A stretch of 64,000 nt of DNA, taken from NCBI RefSeq assembly GCF_028435365.1, contig NZ_JAGTJJ010000019.1, positions 1 through 64,000 on the forward strand, given 5' to 3'. The notes beneath the pieces are model-generated. The model saw only the letters and a list, made by a program, of their open reading frames with translations, searched no databases and had not been told where the DNA came from. The position numbers were made by a program, and so were the translations under genes. This document shows positions 45,640-52,576 of this stretch, one piece after another. The DNA comes from Polyangium jinanense. Its GTDB lineage: Bacteria; Myxococcota; Polyangia; Polyangiales; Polyangiaceae. Within the stretch, counting starts at the first letter, position 1, and each line of letters starts with the position of its first letter.

Positions 45640-46217
45640 CCTGCCCTCTTCTTCACGCCCAGCACCCACAAAAGGGCACTGAAAAGCCCGTGGATCGGCG
45701 GCCCGATCAGGAGGCAGTAAAACGCCGTCCTCCAGGATAGTTCGACCACCAACGATGCGCCGACGAGCGCGCCCACGACCGAGTCCAGCCGATCCGCCAC
45801 GGCCGAGATCACGCGTCCCACGCGATGCTTCGGCGGCGCGCCGGGCTCGACGTCGAGCTGACGTTTGACGAACGAATTCGGCAGCTCCCCGAGCATCAAC
45901 CCGAGCGCCGAGACCGCACCGAGCAGAAAAAGCCCGGACAACGAAAGAGGCCACACGGCGAGGCCGAGGCGCGGAGCCGCGGTCCCGAGGCCGGCCATGG
46001 CGAGCGCGGTCGCGGGCACGATGACCACGAAGCCACGCGTGGTCTTGTTGTCGCCGAAGATGCGTCGCCCCCGGAACGTGCATCCGCCGTCGAGCGGACG
46101 CGTGAAACGTTTCGAGAGCGGGTGCGCGAACCACGCGGACTGGCAGGCGCCGCCGAGGACGAAGCTCCCGACGAGGAGCCCGGCACAAGCGAGCGGAGAG
46201 AGCGCCACGGGTTCCAC
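45636..46217 (-). CDS. CarS-like CDP-lipid synthase
   Basis: 193 residues from a GTG 4 bp after the desaturase stop. It has about five membrane helices. Family signatures of CDP-archaeol synthase (CarS, DUF46) are present: PLDGGCTFRGRRIFGDNKTT with its GDxKT, GELPNSFVKRQLDVEPG, and the Asp-containing DRLDSVVGALVGAS. In archaea CarS transfers CMP from CTP to unsaturated archaetidic acid; bacterial homologues are less studied. Here it would convert a phosphatidic-acid-like or alkylglycerol-phosphate lipid to its CDP form. Coupled by ATGA to the dikinase gene. Confidence 0.82.
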   Translation of the reverse strand: MEPVALSPLACAGLLVGSFVLGGACQSAWFAHPLSKRFTRPLDGGCTFRGRRIFGDNKTTRGFVVIVPATALAMAGLGTAAPRLGLAVWPLSLSGLFLLGAVSALGLMLGELPNSFVKRQLDVEPGAPPKHRVGRVISAVADRLDSVVGALVGASLVVELSWRTAFYCLLIGPPIHGLFSALLWVLGVKKRAG

Positions 46218-46221
46218 GGGT

Positions 46222-47202
46222 CTAGATCGAGAGGCCGGAGGTGCTCCGGTTCTTGAAGAGAAAAACCTCGGCCGGGACGGCCTTGGCCGCGCGAATCCAG
46301 GCCCACGCGGGCGCCTCGTTCGGCGGCGTCCACGGGATGTTCCGAAGGCGCGGGCCCGGCACGAAAGGAAAGACGTGGTGCAATTCGTGCGCGTCGAATC
46401 CCGTCAGCACGAACGTCGAGAGGAACCACGAAAACCGCAGCGAACGCGTATACGGCGCCTGCTCGGGCGCGGGAATCGGCGCGACGTCGGCGCCGTGGGA
46501 GAGTTCGAGCGGGATGTGCGTGTGCTGGCTCAACATGATGACGTCCATCCACGCGAACCCGAGAAAGAGGCCGAGCCCGAAGAGCCGTAGCATCGCCAGA
46601 GGTCCAACGAACACGAAAGCCGCGGCATACAGCGCGAGCAAGGCGATCGCATTGACGACGAAGGCGCGGCGGGCGCGTGCATCGGGGAAGAGCCGGAAGA
46701 GGCGCGGCAGGTGCCAGAAGCTCTGTGCCCGGTAGAGGAACGAAAACAGCGGGATCCAGGCTCGCCAGGCGATGTTGATGGCGGCGCGCTCGAAGGCGCC
46801 GAGCGGGCGCGGGACGAGCGAGGATGTCGTGGGATCCTTGTCCTGAAAGCCGGTCCATTTGTGGTGCATGCGATGGATGGCTTTCCAGCTCGTATACGGG
46901 AGCACCGAGATCACCGAGGCGAGGTGGCCGGCGAGGGTATTCAGGCCCCGCGTCGCGAAAAGCGTGTGGTGCCCGGCCTCATGCAGCAGGGAGAACCATT
47001 TCACGAAGGAGATCGCGAACACGATCTGTCCGCCGAACCACGCGGCCCACGACGAACGCGAGGACAACCAGATCCCGGCAGCCGTGAGAAATACCGCGAC
47101 GAACGTATGCAGGGCGCCCTCGGCGTCCCGCGGCCGGAGGATCGTCACGGCCGCGTCGCGCGGAGACGGGGGGCGGGCGGAAGGATCGCTTCGGGGAGCC
47201 AT
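46222..47202 (-). CDS. Membrane fatty-acid desaturase
   Basis: 326 residues from ATG 47200-47202. All three histidine boxes of the membrane di-iron desaturase/hydroxylase family are present: HEAGHH (74-79), HRMHH (110-114) and HELHH (near 270). An extra SQHTHI lies in between. Four helices flank the boxes. It introduces a double bond or hydroxyl into an acyl or alkyl chain at the cytoplasmic side of the membrane, with ferredoxin or cytochrome b5-type electrons; no electron donor gene is adjacent. It starts 14 bp after the upstream gene and ends 4 bp before CarS, so it belongs to the lipid operon. Confidence 0.92.
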   Translation of the reverse strand: MAPRSDPSARPPSPRDAAVTILRPRDAEGALHTFVAVFLTAAGIWLSSRSSWAAWFGGQIVFAISFVKWFSLLHEAGHHTLFATRGLNTLAGHLASVISVLPYTSWKAIHRMHHKWTGFQDKDPTTSSLVPRPLGAFERAAINIAWRAWIPLFSFLYRAQSFWHLPRLFRLFPDARARRAFVVNAIALLALYAAAFVFVGPLAMLRLFGLGLFLGFAWMDVIMLSQHTHIPLELSHGADVAPIPAPEQAPYTRSLRFSWFLSTFVLTGFDAHELHHVFPFVPGPRLRNIPWTPPNEAPAWAWIRAAKAVPAEVFLFKNRSTSGLSI

Positions 47203-47216
47203 ACCGAAATCATTCG

Positions 47217-47993
47217 TCAGAACTGGCCGACGAGCGACAAACCCTTTGTATCGCTGTCGATCATCGGCACGACCCCGAACGAATGGATCAGGCTCGTGCT
47301 CTTGTCCTTCGATTTCGGAGCCTCCTCGTAGCTCAGCGCGACCGTATCGACGATCGGCCAGCCCACGATCGTGATGAGCCCCGCCGCAATGAGCATCTCG
47401 GTCGATCCGGTCTCGAATGCGAGCGCCATGCCCGCGAGCGGCAGGGTCGCGTTGAGCCCGAGGCTCAGGAAACCACGCCCCACGTTCCCGTGCGCCCAGT
47501 GCACGATCGGCGAGGTCAAGCAATGCCCGAGGACGCCGGCGACCATGAGAAACTCGAGGTCGTTGTCGAAGGTGCTGAACGCGAAGAGCGCGTGCGAGGG
47601 AATGACCCCGATCAGCGATTGCCAGCCGTACCACGTCCGCGCGTCCGTCTCCTTCGACGGCCGATCCTCTTCGAGCCTCCAGCCAGGATAAAGCCCATAG
47701 GCCGGCGGAGGCGGACGCCACATCCACGGAGGAGGCGCGGCGCCCGGAGGCGCTGGCGGCGGCGCGGCGAGAGGTGGAGGCGCGGAAATGGAATCGGGCG
47801 CGGGCGCAGGCGTGGCGGGCGCGGGCGCAGCGGCGGGTGCGGACGCTGCATCAGGAGCAGCAGCCGGCGTGGCCGGGGACGCTGGCGGGGGGCTCGACGC
47901 GGGCGGCGGCAGCGGAGGCGCCGCGAGCGCGGCAGAAGCGCCTACAGCGACGAACGCGAGGGAAGCAAGAGACAAGAAGGCACGCGGCGGCAT
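47217..47993 (-). CDS. Exported Pro/Ala-rich membrane protein, lipid operon leader
   Basis: 258 residues from an ATG with GGAG 7 nt upstream. A signal peptide (MPPRAFLSLASLAFVAVGAS to ALA) precedes about 85 residues of Pro/Ala repeats. A domain with three to four hydrophobic helices follows (FLMVAGVLGHCLTSPIVHWA, LGLNATLPLAGMALAFETGS, MLIAAGLITIVGWPIVDTV). Similar proteins occur in myxobacteria without known function. Position as the first gene of the operon, 14 bp before the desaturase, suggests a link to lipid handling at the envelope, but this rests on location alone. Confidence 0.7.
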   Translation of the reverse strand: MPPRAFLSLASLAFVAVGASAALAAPPLPPPASSPPPASPATPAAAPDAASAPAAAPAPATPAPAPDSISAPPPLAAPPPAPPGAAPPPWMWRPPPPAYGLYPGWRLEEDRPSKETDARTWYGWQSLIGVIPSHALFAFSTFDNDLEFLMVAGVLGHCLTSPIVHWAHGNVGRGFLSLGLNATLPLAGMALAFETGSTEMLIAAGLITIVGWPIVDTVALSYEEAPKSKDKSTSLIHSFGVVPMIDSDTKGLSLVGQF

Positions 47994-48052
47994 CGATGGC
48001 TCCGGTCCGTCGGGCAGAACGCTACGACGGAAAACGCGGACATCGTATCACC

Positions 48053-48526
48053 TCACGTGTACTTGACGCTCACGATCTCCATCTCGATGTCGCCCGCCGG
48101 ACGACGCACCGTCACCACATCGCCCGGCCTCTTGCCGAGCAGCGCCCGGCCCACCGGCGACTTCCAGCTGATGTGCCCAGTTTTGCTGTCGATCTCGTCC
48201 TCGCCGATGATCCGATAGGTGTGCCGCTTGCCGTCCTCGTCCTCGACCTCGACGGCCGCGCCGAAGAAGACCTTGTCCCCCTTCTGCTCCTTCGGATCCA
48301 CGACGACCGCGCTCTCGAGCCGTTTGGTCAGGTAATGCATGCGGCGGTCGATCTCGCGCAGCTTCTTCTTGCCGTAGATGTACTCGGCGTTCTCGCTCCG
48401 ATCGCCCTGCGCGGCCGCGTCCGCGACCTCCTGGACGATCCGCGGTCGGTCCACCGAGCGGAGCCGGCCGAGCTCCTCCGAGAGCCGACGCGCCCCCTCG
48501 GGCGTGATGTAGTTCGGGTTCGGCAC
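48053..48526 (-). CDS. greB: Transcription elongation factor GreB
   Basis: 157 residues. The N-terminal coiled coil contains GDRSENAEYIYGKKKLREID, which is the GreB form (YIYGKKKLREID) rather than GreA. The C-terminal domain (FFGAAVEVEDEDGKRHTYRI to SPVGRALLGKRPGDVVTV) is complete. It inserts its coiled coil into the RNA polymerase secondary channel and stimulates cleavage of backtracked RNA. The acidic tip lies in the conserved loop DAAAQGDRSENAE. It precedes the lipid operon by 59 bp on the same strand; cotranscription is possible but not shown. Confidence 0.95.
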   Translation of the reverse strand: MPNPNYITPEGARRLSEELGRLRSVDRPRIVQEVADAAAQGDRSENAEYIYGKKKLREIDRRMHYLTKRLESAVVVDPKEQKGDKVFFGAAVEVEDEDGKRHTYRIIGEDEIDSKTGHISWKSPVGRALLGKRPGDVVTVRRPAGDIEMEIVSVKYT

Positions 48527-48548
48527 GGCCGCGACCTTAGCAGGCTCG

Positions 48549-48669
48549 GAGGGTGTTCCACAGGCGTAGCGAGCGGCTCGAGGCTAGGGAGGCCGAGCGA
48601 GGCGTACACTGTACGTCGAGCGAGGCCGACCGACGCATCGAGCCGCGCAGCAGCCTGTGGAGCACCCTC
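48549..48669. repeat. 121-bp palindromic MITE-like element
   Basis: An imperfect palindrome covers the whole stretch: GAGGGTGTTCCACAGGC at the left pairs with GCCTGTGGAGCACCCTC at the right. The centre CGTACA-C-TGTACG (48603-48615) is exactly in the middle. Internal arms such as GAGCGGCTCGA and TCGAGCCGCGC also pair. Transcribed, it would form one long hairpin. It fills the gap between greB and the AEC gene and abuts the AEC stop codon. One arm recurs at 15134-15151. It is probably a small non-autonomous element or an extended REP; it may also terminate transcription. Confidence 0.8.
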
Positions 48670-49605
48670 TCAGGGCCGCGTGGCGTCGATGATCCAGGCG
48701 ACCAGAGGCAAGGTCGCCATCGAGGCGAGCGACGCCAGAGTGCAAACCGCCGCCGCAAGCGGACGATCACACCCCGTGAGCGCGACGATGATCACGCTGG
48801 CGAGCGCCGAGGGCATCGCCGACTGCAGCACGGCAACCGTGGCGAGCGGCTCGGACACCGAGAAGACGCGGACGCAGAGGAGCGCCACGGCCGGCGCGAA
48901 GAGGAGTTTGACCGCGCAGATCGCGATGGCCGGCGCGACGCGGCCCGAGAGAGCGCGCACGTCGAGCGAGAGGCCGAGCGAGAGGAACACGAGGTACGTC
49001 GTGGTGCGCCCGAGCCCTTCGAGCGTGGTGAGCAAGAACGGCGGGATCGGCAGGTGAAGCGCGTGCACGAGCGCGCCGAGCGGGACGGCAAGGACCAGCG
49101 GCTTCTTGAAGATGCGGAGCGCGGCTTTCGCGTCGAAGCTCGCGCCGCGGCCGAAGCGCTCGGCGTACGCCTGGCCCAGGGTCCAGAGCAGGATCGTCGT
49201 GATGACGAGGTCGATCATCATCGCCGCCGAGCTCGCGTCCGCGTCGCCCGGGAACAACGTGAGCAGGAGCGGCAAACCGAGGAAACCCGTGTTGCTGAAG
49301 GACGCGACGATCCCCGCGCTGCCGATCGCGCGCGCATCGAGGCCGAAGCCCCGCGCCACGGCAGCACCCACGCCGAGCGAGGCGAGGAGCGCGATCGCCG
49401 ACCACGGCAGCACGCGCGCCGCGCCCCACGCCATGCCGTCCCGCGCGAGCACGGCGAAGAGCAGCGCGGGCATCGTGACGTCGACGACGAGCCCATTGAG
49501 CACGTCAGCCTCGCGCGCGCCGAGGCCCCGCACGCGCGCGAGCACGAAGCCCAGCGCGAGCACCAGCGAGAGCCCCCCGAGGAGCGGACCGAGCGCTTGT
49601 GTCAT
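48670..49605 (-). CDS. AEC-family transporter (auxin efflux carrier fold)
   Basis: 311 residues from ATG 49603-49605, overlapping the upstream lipoprotein stop by 4 bp. There are about ten transmembrane helices in two halves. The first half has GLVVDVTMPALLFAVLARDG, with the proline-kinked helix typical of AEC carriers. The second half has FLSLGLSLDVRALSG and VLQSAMPSALASVIIVALTG, the latter with the conserved P-x-A. Bacterial AEC members export or import small organic acids. The substrate is unknown. Coupling to a lipoprotein gene is unusual for this family. Confidence 0.88.
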   Translation of the reverse strand: MTQALGPLLGGLSLVLALGFVLARVRGLGAREADVLNGLVVDVTMPALLFAVLARDGMAWGAARVLPWSAIALLASLGVGAAVARGFGLDARAIGSAGIVASFSNTGFLGLPLLLTLFPGDADASSAAMMIDLVITTILLWTLGQAYAERFGRGASFDAKAALRIFKKPLVLAVPLGALVHALHLPIPPFLLTTLEGLGRTTTYLVFLSLGLSLDVRALSGRVAPAIAICAVKLLFAPAVALLCVRVFSVSEPLATVAVLQSAMPSALASVIIVALTGCDRPLAAAVCTLASLASMATLPLVAWIIDATRP

Positions 49606-50783
49606 CGCGCCGCGGGCGAGACCTTTCCGCATTCGGCCACGAAATCACGCGCCGCCGCCTCGATCGGGCGCGTCGCGCCCTTTGCGTCCTTCCGCGGGTC
49701 CCACCCCGTGAGCTTCGCGAGCGCCTCCATCGCGGCTTCCTGCTTCCGCTCCCAGGCGTCCGAGGAAGGCCCCTCGGGACGAGGCGTGTCGAGCAGTCCG
49801 AGGATCGACGGCACGAGCGATCGTGCCCCGGCGCGGCCGGCGAGCTCCAGATGAGCAGCACGCACCCACCACGCGTCCTGCGCCGGGGACTCGACCATCG
49901 CCGCGAGGAAGCGCTCCTCGAAGAGCTCGAGCTCGTCGCCCGATGCCGGGCCGTCCTGCCACGGAAGTTTGTCGACGATCTGCCGGATCTCCGCGTCGGC
50001 ACGCAGGAGCGGCAGGTACTGGCCCTGGCCGTCGCTGTCGATCGCGTCCGAGTATTTTTTCTCGATCGATCGCCCCGCGGCATCCTCGATACGCACGAGC
50101 GCGTGCATGGTCGACGACGAGCCGAACGCCGCGTACCCGGTGAGCCCCGACTTCGGCAGGACCTCGCGCAGCGTCGTCCGGAGCGCCGCGCGTACGAAAG
50201 GCATTCTCGCGTGCACCGCGTCGGTCGGGACCTTTGCGCGCACGACCTGGAACGGAGGCGTCTTCGGGTTGCTCATGAACGGCGACGGCTCACGGATCCC
50301 GATCACGTCGTACGACGCGGCCGCGGGATCCGAACGGGAGATCTGCACGATCTCGAGCTGGTTGCCGTGCCCGGCGCCTCGCTCGTAGACGAGCTTCGCA
50401 ATGGGCTGATCGAGCCCGTCACATCCGAACGAGACGTCGAGCGTGCTGCCCGGCCGCGTGGGCTTGAACTGCGCCCGCATCTCCGCGGCGACCGAGCTCT
50501 CGGCCGCCTTGTCGCTTGCGCGGCACGGGAGCGGCGTAGGCTCTGTCGCGGGCTTCGGCGTCGCCGAGAGCGCCGGAAACGGCCCACCCTTCGCGCATCG
50601 GTTCGGCTGCTGCGATTCGGGTGCCTTCGGGATCGCGTCCCCGGCTTCGCCCGCGCCTTTCGTCGCCTTCTCCGCAGAACCCGCCGTCGTGGTCACGGGG
50701 TTCGCCCCGCCGGCGCCCGGCGCGCCGCCGCACGCCGCGACTCCGAGGACGAGCACGACTCCCACGTGTCTCACGTTCCGCAT
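49602..50783 (-). CDS. Putative lipoprotein, 393 residues
   Basis: The ATG at 50781-50783 gives the lipoprotein signal MRNVRHVGVVLVLGVAAC (Cys18). The longer open frame upstream has no signal, and neither start has a good ribosome-binding site. An Ala/Gly/Thr-rich linker reaches about residue 55. The rest is a mixed alpha/beta protein with a few cysteines and a helical C-terminus of HEAT-like character (ARSLVPSILGLLDTPRPEGP, MEALAKLTGWDPRKDAKGAT). No known family. Translationally coupled to the AEC transporter. Confidence 0.72.
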   Translation of the reverse strand: MRNVRHVGVVLVLGVAACGGAPGAGGANPVTTTAGSAEKATKGAGEAGDAIPKAPESQQPNRCAKGGPFPALSATPKPATEPTPLPCRASDKAAESSVAAEMRAQFKPTRPGSTLDVSFGCDGLDQPIAKLVYERGAGHGNQLEIVQISRSDPAAASYDVIGIREPSPFMSNPKTPPFQVVRAKVPTDAVHARMPFVRAALRTTLREVLPKSGLTGYAAFGSSSTMHALVRIEDAAGRSIEKKYSDAIDSDGQGQYLPLLRADAEIRQIVDKLPWQDGPASGDELELFEERFLAAMVESPAQDAWWVRAAHLELAGRAGARSLVPSILGLLDTPRPEGPSSDAWERKQEAAMEALAKLTGWDPRKDAKGATRPIEAAARDFVAECGKVSPAAR

Positions 50784-50904
50784 GGGAGGGTGCGTATCAC
50801 GACGCTCCGCTCCCGCACAAATGGGAGGTCGAGCTTCGGGTGCAGGCGAGCGCGCGGAGGGCGCGCGAGAGGCGCAGAAGAGCGGGTGATTCGCGTTCGC
50901 GAGC

Positions 50905-51087
50905 TCAGTCCACCGGAGGCGGCTGGGGCCCCGGGACGATGCCGGCGATGTCCGGATCTTCACCCGGCGCGTGCGTATCGCGCGTGTCCTTTTCCTTGCG
51001 ACGCTCGAGTTTGTTCGCGGTCTTCTCGCGCTGCTTTTCCTGACGCGCGCGTTCCTTCTGGCGCTTCAGCGCTCCCTGCCTCTGCAT
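50905..51087 (-). CDS. Small highly basic protein
   Basis: 60 residues. The first 37 are a charged helix (MQRQGALKRQKERARQEKQR and LERRKEKDTRD); the end is DPDIAGIVPGPQPPPVD. Similar short proteins with a basic helix and a DPDIAxIVPGPQP-like tail are, to my recollection, conserved in deltaproteobacteria, which supports a real gene. Function unknown; RNA or ribosome binding would fit the composition. AAAGGC precedes the ATG. Confidence 0.65.
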   Translation of the reverse strand: MQRQGALKRQKERARQEKQREKTANKLERRKEKDTRDTHAPGEDPDIAGIVPGPQPPPVD

Positions 51088-51152
51088 GCGGCTTTGCCTT
51101 TCGCTTGGGGTTCTGCGCGTCCCGAAGGACGTGGGGGATGTAAAGACGCATC

Positions 51153-51185
51153 GGCGCGGCGGTGCCTTCTGGCAACCGCCGCGCC
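51153..51185 (-). terminator. Strong hairpin downstream of the RRM gene
   Basis: GGCGCGGCGGT and ACCGCCGCGCC form a perfect 11-bp stem, extended by GCC/GGC around a TTCT loop with a single bulged base. It lies 26-58 nt past the stop of the RNA-binding protein gene. On the minus strand it is followed by a short TCTTT. It is a likely transcription terminator. Confidence 0.7.
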
Positions 51186-51211
51186 GCTCGTGGCCGATCG
51201 GCCGTTACCGA

Positions 51212-51619
51212 TCAGTAACGATCGCGCCCGCCGCCGCCACGACCGCCGCGGCCACCGCCGCCGCCGCCGTAGCCGCCGCGGCCACCGCCGCCGCCGCCGC
51301 CGCCGAAGCCGCCACCGCCGCCGCCGCCGAAGCCACGGCCGCCGCCGCCGCCGCCGCCACCCTCACGCGGGGGACGCTCCTGGGCCTCGTTGACCTTGAG
51401 CGTACGGCCGTCGAGCATCACCCCGTTGAGCTGCGAGATCGCGTTCGTCGCCGCGCTCGCCGAACCCATCGTGACGAACGCGAAGCCGCGCGGCTGACCG
51501 GTCTCACGGTCGGTCGGCATCGCAATCTCGCGAACCTCACCGGCAGCCGAGAACGCCTGCTCGAGGGTCTCGCGGGTGGTGCTGTAGGAGAGGTTGCCTA
51601 CGTAGAGACGATTTCCCAT
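51212..51619 (-). CDS. RRM RNA-binding protein with glycine-rich tail
   Basis: 135 residues. One RNA recognition motif occupies about 3-82, with RNP2 LYVGNL (5-10) and RNP1 RGFAFVTM (44-51). The last 50 residues are almost pure Gly with Arg, Phe and Tyr (GGRGFGGGG, RGGRGGGGRDRY), an RGG-type tail. This arrangement is known from bacterial Rbp/cold-shock RNA-binding proteins of cyanobacteria and myxobacteria, which bind single-stranded RNA and may promote condensation. Monocistronic, with a strong terminator downstream. Confidence 0.95.
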   Translation of the reverse strand: MGNRLYVGNLSYSTTRETLEQAFSAAGEVREIAMPTDRETGQPRGFAFVTMGSASAATNAISQLNGVMLDGRTLKVNEAQERPPREGGGGGGGGRGFGGGGGGGFGGGGGGGGRGGYGGGGGGRGGRGGGGRDRY

Positions 51620-52006
51620 GACATGATGCTTTCACGGCTTCCTTCGCGCGCTGCGCGCCATCTCTGCCGACCATTCGACGAAGCCGTAGCGATCGAACGG
51701 GGACGTGCCGCGCGGGTCAGTCCGCGCCAGCACACGCTGCGTCTGCCAGTCGTTCGAGGCGAGCCCGTCCCCCTCCGAGTGGAGGGAGGAAAGAAAGCGT
51801 CGTGTCGAGGGCCAGTGACGTTCGTGAGGCACCTACCGTACCCCGACGCGGAGGCGGTCGCAAGCCTGTCGCCGCCTTTTCTCGGGGACGCTGGAGGCCC
51901 CGTGCGGACGGAGATCGCAGAAGACGCGAAAAAAAGAGGTGCTCGCGATCACGCGAGGAGGCCGCGTCGTGTGCGGGCTTCCGGGTTCGTCCAGGAACGA
52001 CGTTCG
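51620..52006. other. Intergenic region upstream of the RRM gene
   Basis: No convincing gene. A minus-strand frame ending at 51632 (DPRGTSPFDRYGFVEWSAEM) has some protein character but no ribosome-binding site or family. The stretch should contain the RRM promoter and the end of the kinase operon. No clear hexamers were found. Confidence 0.4.
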
Positions 52007-52576
52007 TCACGCCAATCCCAGCCGCTCCCGCGCCCCCTTCACGCCGAAGATCGTGCCGCCACCCGGCGGGACGATCGGCGCGAGCAGGATCGACGCAAGG
52101 ATCGCGGCGAGCGCGAGCGGCGCGTCCGGATCGTCTCCCGCCGCGACCTCGCTCGACACCTGCCAGACGCGCCTGCCGCGCTGAACGAGCACATCCATGC
52201 CCGCGCCGCCAATCGCCGCCGCGCCCGCCTCCGCAGAGACGCGCGCCTCGGGCGCCTCCTCCACGGGCACGGTCACGACGAGCACACGTGTGGCCGCGCT
52301 GCGCCCTTTGCGCTGCACGAGGACGACGGCCGCGTCCGCCGCGGGCGCCTCGCCGTTCGGATACGCCTTCGGCTGGAGCAGCTCGAGCGCCACGCCGAAG
52401 AACGTGCGGGCCTTGTGCGCCCAGACCGCGATGTCGACGCGCGCCGAAGGATCGGGCGCGAGGAGCGTGTACGCGCTCGACACGGGGAGCGGCGCAACCC
52501 GAAAGCTCGCCCACCCATTGCGGTCGACATCCATGCCCGCACGATACGCCGTCCACGGCGGCCAGGGTATCAGCAT
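52007..52576 (-). CDS. Hypothetical protein coupled to a Ser/Thr kinase gene
   Basis: 189 residues from ATG 52574-52576, overlapping the kinase stop by one base (TAATG). It starts MLIPWPPWTAYRAGMDVDRN. It has a mixed alpha/beta body with VDIAVWAHKARTFFGVALEL and VLVVTVPVEEAPEARVSAEA, and a hydrophobic C-terminal stretch (LALAAILASILLAPIVPPGG). No family recognised. Tight coupling suggests it is a partner or substrate of the kinase. Confidence 0.7.
   Translation of the reverse strand: MLIPWPPWTAYRAGMDVDRNGWASFRVAPLPVSSAYTLLAPDPSARVDIAVWAHKARTFFGVALELLQPKAYPNGEAPAADAAVVLVQRKGRSAATRVLVVTVPVEEAPEARVSAEAGAAAIGGAGMDVLVQRGRRVWQVSSEVAAGDDPDAPLALAAILASILLAPIVPPGGGTIFGVKGARERLGLA

Noticed and set aside
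43084..46188. A 1034-codon start for the dikinase
   Set aside because: The extension covers the CarS-like gene in another frame; ATG 45639 overlaps its stop as ATGA and begins the conserved domain.
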